Source: Chlorobiota bacterium
GTDB taxonomy: Bacteria > Bacteroidota > Bacteroidia > Bacteroidales > Marinilabiliaceae
Length of the DNA stretch: 40,381 bases
Direction: 5' to 3'
NCBI GenBank assembly: GCA_013153405.1
Contig: JAADEM010000021.1
Coordinates: 1 to 40,381, forward strand
The notes beneath the pieces are model-generated. The model ran no database searches, was not told where the DNA came from, and saw only the letters and a list, made by a program, of their open reading frames with translations. This document shows positions 9,093-16,957 of the stretch, one piece after another. Position numbers and translations under genes: made by a program. Positions within the stretch are counted from its first letter, which is position 1; each line of letters starts with the position of its first letter.

Positions 9093-10220
9093 ATGAAAAT
9101 TACAATAAAACCTGTTGTTTCCCGGTCTGACCTGAAAACATTCATACATCTTCCTGAAAAAATACATAAAAATCATAAAACCTGGCTCCCCCCGATATAC
9201 AAAGATGAGTGGGATTTTTTTAATCCTAAAAAGAATAAGTCGTTCACACACTCCGACACAGTGCTTTTACTTGCTTTCAAAGACAACGAAGCCGTCGGTC
9301 GTATTATGGGCATCATCAACAATCTGTACAATGAAATACATAATGAAAAGAACGGAAGATTCTTTTCTATGGAATGCTACGATGATCAGGAAGTGGCTCA
9401 CCTGTTGATAACAGAAGTTGAAAAGTGGGCTCGCGATAAAGGTATGGAAAAACTTATTGGACCTTTAGGTTTTTCAGACAAAGATCCTCAGGGTTTTTTA
9501 ATTTCCGGATTTGATTATCAGACCAACATTGCAATGGCCGGAAATCATAAATATATGCCGGAACTAATAGAAAAAGAGGGATATACCAAAAAGGTGGACT
9601 TACACGATTATTTAATCCCTGTTCCAGACGACTTACCTTCTCTATACAAACGAGCTTATGACAGGATAAAAAAGAGATCGGATTTCAGATATGAAGTATT
9701 AGAATTTAAAACAAAAAAAGATTTAAAAAAATACATAGTTCCCGTATTCGAGTTAATGAATGAGGTGTATGCTCCTATTTACGGTTTTGTTCCTCTTTCT
9801 GAAAAAGAGATGCATGCGCTGGCATCGCAGTACCTTCCTGTTCTTGATCCTGAATTTGTAAAAGCTGTACTTGTAAACAATGAACTGGCAGCTTTTGTCA
9901 TTGCCATACCTGACATCTCGGAAGGAATAAAAAAATCCAAAGGATACCTTTTTCCATTCGGCTTTTATCACATTTTCAGATCCTGGAAAAAATCAAAAGG
10001 AATAGTTCTTCTGCTTGGTGGCATTAAACCTGAATTCAGAAAAAATGGCATGGATGTGCTGATGGGTGTTAAAATGATTGAATCGGCAATAAAACGAGGA
10101 AAATCAACCATCGAAAGCCACCTTATACTTGAAACAAACACCACGATGCTGGGAGAAATGAAAAAGGTAGGCGGAAAACTTATTAAAAAATTCAGGATAT
10201 TCCAGAAAGACCTGATCTGA
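9093..10220 (+). CDS. GNAT-fold N-acyltransferase-like protein
   Basis: A 375-residue cytoplasmic protein of a family common in Bacteroidota and usually annotated as N-acetyltransferase or hypothetical. The N-terminal half contains a GNAT-like core: VLLLAFKDNEAVGRIMGIIN (about 62-81), then a helix LLITEVEKWARDKGMEKLIGPLGFSD, as around the acetyl-CoA loop. The C-terminal half has a second similar segment (VNNELAAFVIAIPD, then GIKPEFRKNGMD), suggesting a duplicated GNAT fold. No signal peptide. The acceptor is unknown. It follows the PAP2 gene by 69 bp. Confidence 0.65.
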   Translation: MKITIKPVVSRSDLKTFIHLPEKIHKNHKTWLPPIYKDEWDFFNPKKNKSFTHSDTVLLLAFKDNEAVGRIMGIINNLYNEIHNEKNGRFFSMECYDDQEVAHLLITEVEKWARDKGMEKLIGPLGFSDKDPQGFLISGFDYQTNIAMAGNHKYMPELIEKEGYTKKVDLHDYLIPVPDDLPSLYKRAYDRIKKRSDFRYEVLEFKTKKDLKKYIVPVFELMNEVYAPIYGFVPLSEKEMHALASQYLPVLDPEFVKAVLVNNELAAFVIAIPDISEGIKKSKGYLFPFGFYHIFRSWKKSKGIVLLLGGIKPEFRKNGMDVLMGVKMIESAIKRGKSTIESHLILETNTTMLGEMKKVGGKLIKKFRIFQKDLI

Positions 10221-10396
10221 AATATTGACCATCGTTTAATTGTAAAACCTGAAATATATTCAGTTAAAATCCTTTAACATTGTCATTCTGACCTTTTTAC
10301 AATACTGTTTTTGTGACATATTTTCTGTAAATTTACCATGGAACAATATTTGGAGATGGCTGTATGAATTTATGTTTAACACAAAAACGAACTATT

Positions 10397-11377
10397 ATGA
10401 AAAAATTTAATTCATTACTGATTGGATTAGCAGTTATCGCATTAAGCGCATGCAATAACAACCCGGTAAAAAAAGAACTGAATTCTCCTGTACCTCAAAA
10501 GGAGAAAACTCTTGAAATGAATGCTGACACTCTTAATGCTATGATTTATGCCGACATTCTTGACGAGATTGTAAAACGTCGTGAAGCAATTCCGGCAGAG
10601 GCATTAAGTGTAGTTGCCGAAACTCAGAACCTTTTGCAGCTTATTGAAGCCGGCAAAAAAGACGAAGCCATTGAATATGGTCACAACCTGATAGGAAAAC
10701 TTGAAGTTTTACTTGCTAAAGACCCTTCATTAAGTTTTCTGCCTGTTGATGCCAACTTCACTACTGATGAACTGGTTACCGACATAGGTACAGTTAGAGC
10801 AATAGTAAAAGCTGCAAAAGAAGCAATGGACGATGGTTACTATCAGGCTGCTGCAAAGATTCTGCATAACCTGAGAAGCGAGGTTATCATTAGCAGTTAC
10901 TATCTTCCTACAGTAACTTATCCCGATGCTATTAAAGTTGCTGTTGCTTTTCTTGAAGATGGTAAAACCGACGATGCCAAAACTGTATTACAACAGGTAA
11001 TCAGCTCTATTATTGTCGAAAAAACTGTATTACCTCTGCCTGTTCTTAAAGCTGAACAAATGGTAATTGAAGCTGCTAAAATTGATGCTAAAGATCACGA
11101 AAATGCCGACAAGGTAGTTAACCTGTTGAAAAACGCACGTTATCAGTTGATGCTTGCAGAAGAGATGGGTTACGGAAAACATGACAAAGATTACAAAATT
11201 CTTGAAGCAGCTATTGATGAGCTTCAGAATTCAGTTGTGGCTAAATCTGACAGTAAGACAGCATTTGATTCACTGAAAGCTAATATCAGGAAGTTTAAAG
11301 ATCGCTTATTCCCAAGAAGTGAAGCTAAAAACAGAACTGATAAAACTAAAGAAACAAAAACACAGGAAAGTAAATAA
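10397..11377 (+). CDS. YfdX-family lipoprotein
   Basis: A 326-residue helical protein. I chose ATG 10397 rather than an in-frame ATG 33 nt upstream because it starts a normal lipoprotein signal (MKKFNSLL... LSACNNN; lipid-modified Cys at about 19). The remainder is alpha-helical with repeats of Ala/Leu/Glu-rich helices. It matches the YfdX family, known in enterobacteria as a periplasmic oligomer under EvgA control linked to acid stress. The role in Bacteroidota is unknown. Isolated transcription unit with a strong terminator right after the stop. Confidence 0.8.
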   Translation: MKKFNSLLIGLAVIALSACNNNPVKKELNSPVPQKEKTLEMNADTLNAMIYADILDEIVKRREAIPAEALSVVAETQNLLQLIEAGKKDEAIEYGHNLIGKLEVLLAKDPSLSFLPVDANFTTDELVTDIGTVRAIVKAAKEAMDDGYYQAAAKILHNLRSEVIISSYYLPTVTYPDAIKVAVAFLEDGKTDDAKTVLQQVISSIIVEKTVLPLPVLKAEQMVIEAAKIDAKDHENADKVVNLLKNARYQLMLAEEMGYGKHDKDYKILEAAIDELQNSVVAKSDSKTAFDSLKANIRKFKDRLFPRSEAKNRTDKTKETKTQESK

Positions 11378-11402
11378 CTTCTCTCATTTCACAGTGTTAC
11401 AT

Positions 11403-11446
11403 ACAACCCTCCTTCATGTAAAAAATGAAGGAGGGTTGTTTTTTTT
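11403..11446 (+). terminator. Strong Rho-independent terminator
   Basis: A perfect 15-bp stem (11403-11417 with 11425-11439), 7-nt loop, followed by an uninterrupted T run to 11446. It closes the YfdX unit 25 bp after the stop. Confidence 0.95.
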
Positions 11447-11725
11447 ATACAATCGATGTGTTTTAAAATTTATAATCAATCTAATTAAGACATTTCGACT
11501 GCCTGAACTCTATTCTGAACTGACAAATATACGAGTGTTAAACACAGTACTACAATCAATTACAGAACACTATCTCTATATGCTTTGTGCATTTAAGACT
11601 TCTGTGACTTATTTATATCTTAAAATCATTGACAAAATTCATACTTTTTAATCTGTACTCTTTTATCTGTTTTTTTTACTTTTATCGTCACAAAATCATA
11701 CCAAACATACTTAAAACACTAAATT
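11447..11725. other. AT-rich intergenic stretch, no gene seen
   Basis: No credible coding region or RNA gene. It must contain the promoter of the following dihydroorotate dehydrogenase-like gene. TACTTTTA near 11680 is a one-mismatch -7 element, but without a convincing -33 element. Confidence 0.5.
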
Positions 11726-12724
11726 ATGGATTTGTCAGTCAATTATTTGGGCATTAAACTGAAATCTCCGGTAGTAGTAGGAAGTTCAGGATTAACTTTT
11801 TCAATCGACAGATTAAAGCAAATAGAACAGGCCGGTGCAGGAGCCGTTGTACTCAAATCCATTTTTGAAGAAGAGATACAGCATGAATTCAACCATATAC
11901 TTGAACAGGAATCAAGAATGGATGAAGCAAACCTGGAATACCTTGATTATTACGACTTCAAAATAAAAGAAGATAATATCAACAGATATATTGATTTTAT
12001 TAAGGAAGCAAAAAAAACAATCAGTATTCCTGTTATTGCAAGTATAAATTGCAGAACATCGCATGAATGGGCTTTTTTCGCAAAAAAACTTCAGGATGCA
12101 GGTGCCGATGCTCTTGAGATTAACCTTTTCACTCTTCCATCCGACTTCTCACTGACAGCAGAAGATGTTGAAAAATCATACATTGAAATTATAACCAGAG
12201 TAAAAGAACAGGTCACAATACCTGTAGCTGCCAAAATCAGCTATCATTTTGCCAACCTTGCTGCTTTCGCCAAGCGCTTATCTCAAACTGGCATAGACGG
12301 AATTGTCATGTTCAATCGCTTTTTCCAGCCCGATTTCGATATCGAACAATTTAAAGTTGTACCCACCAACGTATTAAGTAATCCGTCTGATGCTGCGATT
12401 ACACTCCGTTGGATGTCTATCTTTTATGGTCGTATCGATTGCAATCTGATTGCTTCTACCGGTATTCATGACGGCTCCACTGTTATTAAAGAAATACTTG
12501 CAGGAGCCGATGCTGTACAGGTGGTATCAACACTTTACAAAAACGGGGTGGGTTATATTGCGACAATGCTTGAAGAACTACAGGAATGGATGGAAAAACA
12601 TAACTTTAATACTCTTGATGATTTCAGAGGTAAAATGAGCCAGAAAAACAGCCCGAACCCAGCTGAATATGAAAGAGTTCAGTTTATGAAATATTTTCAG
12701 GACAAAAAATATGATCTGGATTGA
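11726..12724 (+). CDS. Dihydroorotate dehydrogenase-like FMN protein
   Basis: A 332-residue TIM-barrel flavoprotein of the DHODH/PreA superfamily, commonly annotated as dihydroorotate dehydrogenase-like. The N-terminus LGIKLKSPVVVGSSGLT resembles the FMN-site start of class 1 enzymes. The C-terminal phosphate-binding part is ASTGIHDGSTVIKEILAGADAVQVVSTLYKNG. The active-site loop, normally NLSCPN, reads NLFTLPSD (Asn133 to Asp140), so the catalytic Cys position is Thr136. It is therefore unlikely to be the main pyrimidine-biosynthesis enzyme. No Fe-S motif. It precedes the Mrp/Mbx-like operon by 65 bp with no terminator seen, so it may be its first gene. Confidence 0.8.
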   Translation: MDLSVNYLGIKLKSPVVVGSSGLTFSIDRLKQIEQAGAGAVVLKSIFEEEIQHEFNHILEQESRMDEANLEYLDYYDFKIKEDNINRYIDFIKEAKKTISIPVIASINCRTSHEWAFFAKKLQDAGADALEINLFTLPSDFSLTAEDVEKSYIEIITRVKEQVTIPVAAKISYHFANLAAFAKRLSQTGIDGIVMFNRFFQPDFDIEQFKVVPTNVLSNPSDAAITLRWMSIFYGRIDCNLIASTGIHDGSTVIKEILAGADAVQVVSTLYKNGVGYIATMLEELQEWMEKHNFNTLDDFRGKMSQKNSPNPAEYERVQFMKYFQDKKYDLD

Positions 12725-12789
12725 TGACTGAGTATTGTTTTCATTTAAACACCTGTATTCAACAAATAATATAAAATATACTACATACA

Positions 12790-13305
12790 ATGAAAAGTCT
12801 TACGATAGGTGAAAAAATATCCCGTTTTTTGATAAACTGGTTTTTCCTGACGATAGTCTGGATAGCTTTCACAACCACATTCGCAACCCAGGAATTGCTT
12901 ACAGGTATATTTGTCACAGCACTCATATCGTTTTTTACTATTCCTTTGTTTACATGTTGCACTTTAAAAATTCTGGCACCTAAACGTGTTTTTTACATGC
13001 TATATTATCTTATAGTTTTCACCCGTGAACTTATCAAGTCGAACCTTGATGTTGCCCGCAGGGTATTAACCCCCTCTTTACCTATCAATCCGGGTATTGT
13101 GGAATTTAAGTCGAACCTTAAGACCGACTACTCAAAAATGGTGCTTGCCAACAGCATAACACTAACTCCTGGAACACTCTCAATCGATATCATAGGCGAC
13201 ACTTTTTATATTCACTGGATAGATGTAAAAACCACTGATCCTGAAAAAGCTTATACCGAAATAGCAGAAACATTTGAAAAAATATTACTTAAAATATTCG
13301 ACTAA
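12790..13305 (+). CDS. mrpE: Mrp-type antiporter subunit E (MbhA/MbxA-like)
   Basis: A 171-residue membrane protein of normal MrpE length. Two N-terminal hydrophobic segments are followed by the family blocks RELIKSNLDVARRVLTP, NPGIVEF and LANSITLTPGTLSIDI. In Mrp antiporters and in Mbh/Mbx complexes this subunit is part of the Na+/H+-translocating membrane module. It starts the operon 12790-24241; its stop overlaps the mrpF start (TAATG). Confidence 0.93.
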   Translation: MKSLTIGEKISRFLINWFFLTIVWIAFTTTFATQELLTGIFVTALISFFTIPLFTCCTLKILAPKRVFYMLYYLIVFTRELIKSNLDVARRVLTPSLPINPGIVEFKSNLKTDYSKMVLANSITLTPGTLSIDIIGDTFYIHWIDVKTTDPEKAYTEIAETFEKILLKIFD

Positions 13306-13562
13306 TGGTTACAATCTTTTACATAACTATTGTTCTTATTGCACTGGGAATGATATTTGCCATCATACGGTTCATCAAAGGCCCTACAGCCGGAGATCGT
13401 ACAGTGGCACTTGATACCATGACAACTCTTATGGTTGCTCTTCTGGTGCTTTTATCGGCTGTTTTTGACCGTATCATTTACGTTGATGTAGCCCTTATTT
13501 ACGGAGTACTTGGGTTCATCGGTGTTATTGTTGTTGCAAGATATCTGGAGGGCGCGCTATGA
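13305..13562 (+). CDS. mrpF: Mrp-type antiporter subunit F (MbhB/MbxB-like)
   Basis: An 85-residue protein with three hydrophobic helices. KGPTAGDRTVALDTMTT is the family signature, and ALIYGVLGFIGVIVVARYLE closes the third helix. The gene overlaps mrpE at the 5' end and mrpG at the 3' end (ATGA), giving tight translational coupling. Confidence 0.93.
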   Translation: MVTIFYITIVLIALGMIFAIIRFIKGPTAGDRTVALDTMTTLMVALLVLLSAVFDRIIYVDVALIYGVLGFIGVIVVARYLEGAL

Positions 13563-13933
13563 CAATATATCAGACTATAGGAGGTATTCTTATTCTTATC
13601 GGTGCTGTTTTTCTTTTCCTTGGAGGATTGGGAATATACCGAATGCCTGACATTTACAACCGGTTGCAGGCCGGAACCAAAGCAACAACACTGGGTGCCA
13701 TGAGTCTTATTCTGGGTGTTGGTGTTGTTAAAATGGAAGATGACTGGACCTGGATGGTAAAAATGGCAATCATCGTAATTTTCATAGCATTCTCAAACCC
13801 TATAAGTTCACACGCTCTTGCCAGGGCAATGTACCACCGGAAAAAATATCCGTACATTAAGGATAATAAGGAAGGAATGGATGCTTACCGTAAGGTTATG
13901 GAAAAAGAAGAGGAAAGAAAAAAGAAAAAATAA
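13559..13933 (+). CDS. mrpG: Mrp-type antiporter subunit G (MbhC/MbxC-like)
   Basis: A 124-residue protein with three hydrophobic helices. GIYRMPDIYNRLQAGTKATTLG is the MrpG signature region (read as GIYRMPDIYNR then LQAGTKATTLG), and PISSHALARAMYHR closes the conserved part. A charged Lys/Glu tail follows. It overlaps mrpF by 4 nt. Confidence 0.93.
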   Translation: MTIYQTIGGILILIGAVFLFLGGLGIYRMPDIYNRLQAGTKATTLGAMSLILGVGVVKMEDDWTWMVKMAIIVIFIAFSNPISSHALARAMYHRKKYPYIKDNKEGMDAYRKVMEKEEERKKKK

Positions 13934-13942
13934 AAACCTGAT

Positions 13943-13963
13943 TAAGCTTTATATTTAAGCTTA
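13943..13963 (+). repeat. Intercistronic hairpin between mrpG and the mbhD-like gene
   Basis: TAAGCTT (13943-13949) and AAGCTTA (13957-13963) form a perfect 7-bp stem with a 7-nt loop. No T run follows, so it is more likely an mRNA-processing or stability structure than a terminator. Confidence 0.5.
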
Positions 13964-13985
13964 GAATAAGGTAAAAATAATAACA

Positions 13986-14258
13986 ATGGAATATTTACTG
14001 TTTACTATAGGTTTTCTGCTTCTGGTTCTTATCGGAGCCGCACTGTATGCCGTTTATCAGAAAGACCTTCTGTATGCTGTAATTGCAACAGGAGTTATTA
14101 GTCTGGCACTTACAGGTTTGTTTCTTGTGCTTCAGGCACCTGATGTTGCTCTTACCGAAGCTGCCATTGGGGTGGCACTTACAACTATTATTTTCATCAT
14201 CACCATACGAAATACAGTAAGGTTTGAAGATGAAAAAGACAAGAAGATGAAACATTGA
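13986..14258 (+). CDS. MbhD-like membrane subunit (DUF4040; MrpA C-terminal segment homolog)
   Basis: A 90-residue protein with three hydrophobic helices. QAPDVALTEAAIGVALTTI is the strongly conserved block shared by MbhD and the C-terminal part of MrpA, including the buried Glu. As a separate small gene it is typical of Mbh/Mbx operons. Separated by 52 bp from mrpG and 42 bp from the next gene. Confidence 0.88.
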   Translation: MEYLLFTIGFLLLVLIGAALYAVYQKDLLYAVIATGVISLALTGLFLVLQAPDVALTEAAIGVALTTIIFIITIRNTVRFEDEKDKKMKH

Positions 14259-14300
14259 ATAGAGTTAAAATAACAGCTATTAAGCTAACAGCTAAGAAAT

Positions 14301-14996
14301 ATGAAAAAAGCAATTGTAATATTTTTCCTTGCCGTTTTCGGGTATTTTATGGCCATCACTTTTTTAAGTCCCGAATTTGAGGCAGACAGAAACCGTAACG
14401 GGGTGAAGGATTTTTATCTTGAAAAAACCGTGTCGGATCTTAAAACTGCCAATACAGTTACGGCCATTGTGGTAAACTTCAGAGGTTTCGACACCCTTGG
14501 CGAGGTTACTGTTCTGTTTCTGGCAGCAACAGCTCTCGGTAGTATTTTGTTTAAGAAAAGGCACCACATCGGAGAGCGTACGGTTCTTTATCCGGCCAGT
14601 ACTATCGTAGGTTCGGGAGCTAAACTTATATTCCCTGCAATCATTCTTCTTGGTGCTTATGTTTTCATACATGGTCACCTTACGCCCGGAGGAGGTTTTC
14701 AGGGAGGTACAATCATCGCTACCGGATTTCTTCTTATGCTGATATCATACCGCAATTTTTCAATCAGCCATAATATCTTATCGGTTATAGAATCCTTAGC
14801 CGGAATACTATTTGTAGTATTCGGTTTTATGGGACTGATATACGGAGGCTCTTTTCTTGAAAACTTTATGGGAACCGGAATTCTTAATGATTTGTTCAGC
14901 GGCGGTGTAATTCCGGTTATTTATATACTGGTAGGTTTCAAAGTAGCAGCAGAATTAACAGGTTTAATATATACAATATTGCACGAAAAAGGGTAA
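14301..14996 (+). CDS. Fused MbhE+MbhF-like (MnhB-related) membrane subunit
   Basis: A 231-residue protein combining two segments that are often separate. Residues 1-90 resemble MbhE (MrpA C-terminus: NTVTAIVVNFRGFDTLGEVT). Residues about 95-231 resemble MrpB/MbhF (GHLTPGGGFQGGTIIATGFL, and a final helix FKVAAELTGLIY). About six membrane helices in total. It belongs to the ion-translocating module. Confidence 0.88.
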   Translation: MKKAIVIFFLAVFGYFMAITFLSPEFEADRNRNGVKDFYLEKTVSDLKTANTVTAIVVNFRGFDTLGEVTVLFLAATALGSILFKKRHHIGERTVLYPASTIVGSGAKLIFPAIILLGAYVFIHGHLTPGGGFQGGTIIATGFLLMLISYRNFSISHNILSVIESLAGILFVVFGFMGLIYGGSFLENFMGTGILNDLFSGGVIPVIYILVGFKVAAELTGLIYTILHEKG

Positions 14997-15083
14997 TCAG
15001 AATATTAATCTGCAGGGATGCACCGTTTGTTCCGGACAAATCAATCGGAACCTTACATTTCGGCAGGTAATCATTAATAAAAT

Positions 15084-15452
15084 ATGGATACAGCAGAATT
15101 AATAAGACTTGGCGTATACGGCACATCAATACTTTTAATATTGATAGGTTTATACGCAGTTCTGACAAAAAAGTCACTGATAAAAATAATTATAGGTCTG
15201 TCAATTATCGACGGGGGCATACATCTTCTTCTAATAGGAATAGGATATGTTAAGGGAGGAACAGCTCCAATCTTTTCTCCCGGCTCGGAAGATGCAGTTG
15301 CCCGAATGGTAGACCCTGTTCCACAGGCCCTGGTACTGACCGCCATCGTTATCGGGTTCGGTGTTACTGCAGTGGCTCTGTCTCTAATAATCCGACTTTA
15401 CAGACATCACAACACTTTGAATATTGACGAAATAAAAAATTTAAAATGGTAG
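15084..15452 (+). CDS. mrpC: Mrp-type antiporter subunit C (NuoK-like, MbhG)
   Basis: A 122-residue NuoK/MrpC-type protein with three hydrophobic helices. Conserved blocks are IGLSIIDGGIHLLLIGIGY and DPVPQALVLTAIVIGFGVTA, the latter being the MrpC hallmark. Its stop overlaps the start of mrpD (ATGGTAG). Confidence 0.92.
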   Translation: MDTAELIRLGVYGTSILLILIGLYAVLTKKSLIKIIIGLSIIDGGIHLLLIGIGYVKGGTAPIFSPGSEDAVARMVDPVPQALVLTAIVIGFGVTAVALSLIIRLYRHHNTLNIDEIKNLKW

Positions 15453-16948
15453 GAACTCCGGTATTTTTAATTGCGATACCCCTGCTTGCGGCATTTCTGA
15501 TTCCGCTGATTGGTATGATTTGGAAAGAATCAGTCAGGATTATTCCCGGCCTGGTCCTGGCATACATGACAGTATTATCTGCAAGCCTTTATCTTTTTAT
15601 TTTAGAAAACGGGACATATGTTGAGACAATTGCCGGCTGGCAGGCTCCCTGGGGAATCGATCTGGTTTTTAGCCCGCTCACCGGGCTGCTGGCAACCATT
15701 ATGACTTTTATGGGATTCATTGTCTGGCTATACAGTTACCGGTTTAAAAGTAACGTTGAATTTGAAGCTGCAAAAAAGTATTTCATTTTTCTGATGTTAC
15801 TGGTTGCCGGTTCGGTAGGAATCGTTATAACCGGTGATATCTTTAATCAGTTTGTATTTATTGAGATAGTTGGAATATCAGCATATGCACTTACTGCCTT
15901 TTACACAGGACGTAATTCTGCAGAGGCTGCCTTCAAATATCTGATAATGGGTTCACTTTCCGCTTCTGCATTACTGATAGCTATTATTATTGTTTATGCA
16001 CAGCTTGGGACACTGAACATGGCCGAAATTGCTGCCAACATTGACCAGATGAATGTTCACTACCGTATTATTGCAATGATATTTTTCATAATAGGTATAG
16101 GTGTTGAAGCTGAAATATTCCCGCTTAACGGATGGGCACCCGATGCATATACCGAAGCACCCGGCCCTGTAGGAGGAGCATTTTCAGGTATTGTGGTAAA
16201 AGCTGGTATATATGCAATGGTACGTATGATGTTTACCCTTTTTGACATCTCCGGACCAATGAAGATTCTGATTGTTATAGGACTTGTAACATTAATAGTT
16301 GCCGAGACTTCAGCACTTCGCCAGGAAAAACTTAAAAGAATGCTTGCCTATTCAAGTATAGGACAAATGGGACTCGTACTGGTAGCGTTCGGAATGGGAA
16401 CCAAAGCCGGTGTTTTTGCCGCCCTCTTCCTGATGTTAAACCATGCTATCATCAAACCATTGTTATTCCTTAGCGGCAGTTTCCTTACTTTTAATACTAC
16501 TGAAAAATATATAAGTCAGATAACTGGTATGGCAAAAAAAATGCCCGTTGTTTCTGTACTTTTTGCACTGGGTGCTCTTGCCATTTCAGGCCTGCCCCCG
16601 TTTTCTGGTTTCTGGAGCAAATTGTCGGTTCTGACAGCGGCTGCTGATGAAAATCTGATGCTCATAATTGCACTTGTTCTGATAATTAGTGTTATCGAAA
16701 TAGTATATTATTTCCGCGTAATAAACCGTTTGTTTTTCTTTGAATACGATGAGAGTGTTTCAGTTAAACCGCATAAACCCGGTTTTAACGGAATGATTGC
16801 TCTGTTTATACTAGCAGGCCTTATTCTGTTAATCGGCTTCTATCCAGCATCGGTAACCGGTTATCTCGACCTGGCAGCTGATGACCTTCTGAACACTCAT
16901 CAGTATATAGATAAAGTATTACAACTAGGACAATCAATAATTCAATAA
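15446..16948 (+). CDS. mrpD: Antiporter-like subunit D (NuoN/MrpD/MbhH type)
   Basis: A 500-residue membrane protein with about 14 hydrophobic segments. Key ion-path residues are in place: Glu140 (FNQFVFIEIVG), Lys252 in IVVKAGIYAMVRM, and the KRMLAYSSIGQMG block on the broken helix. EIFPLNGWAPDAYTEAP is a further signature. It conducts H+ or Na+ in the membrane arm. The next gene encodes a second antiporter-like subunit, an arrangement (H plus H-prime) typical of Mbx rather than Mbh. Confidence 0.93.
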   Translation: MVGTPVFLIAIPLLAAFLIPLIGMIWKESVRIIPGLVLAYMTVLSASLYLFILENGTYVETIAGWQAPWGIDLVFSPLTGLLATIMTFMGFIVWLYSYRFKSNVEFEAAKKYFIFLMLLVAGSVGIVITGDIFNQFVFIEIVGISAYALTAFYTGRNSAEAAFKYLIMGSLSASALLIAIIIVYAQLGTLNMAEIAANIDQMNVHYRIIAMIFFIIGIGVEAEIFPLNGWAPDAYTEAPGPVGGAFSGIVVKAGIYAMVRMMFTLFDISGPMKILIVIGLVTLIVAETSALRQEKLKRMLAYSSIGQMGLVLVAFGMGTKAGVFAALFLMLNHAIIKPLLFLSGSFLTFNTTEKYISQITGMAKKMPVVSVLFALGALAISGLPPFSGFWSKLSVLTAAADENLMLIIALVLIISVIEIVYYFRVINRLFFFEYDESVSVKPHKPGFNGMIALFILAGLILLIGFYPASVTGYLDLAADDLLNTHQYIDKVLQLGQSIIQ

Positions 16949-16957
16949 GCTGACAGA

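Noticed and set aside
10310-10335. TTTG plus TAAATTTA as promoter of the YfdX gene
   Set aside because: Spacer is only 14 nt and the -7 element has a mismatch.
11319-11651. Plus-strand frame of 110 residues overlapping the YfdX end
   Set aside because: It runs through a strong terminator hairpin and has no coding-like composition.
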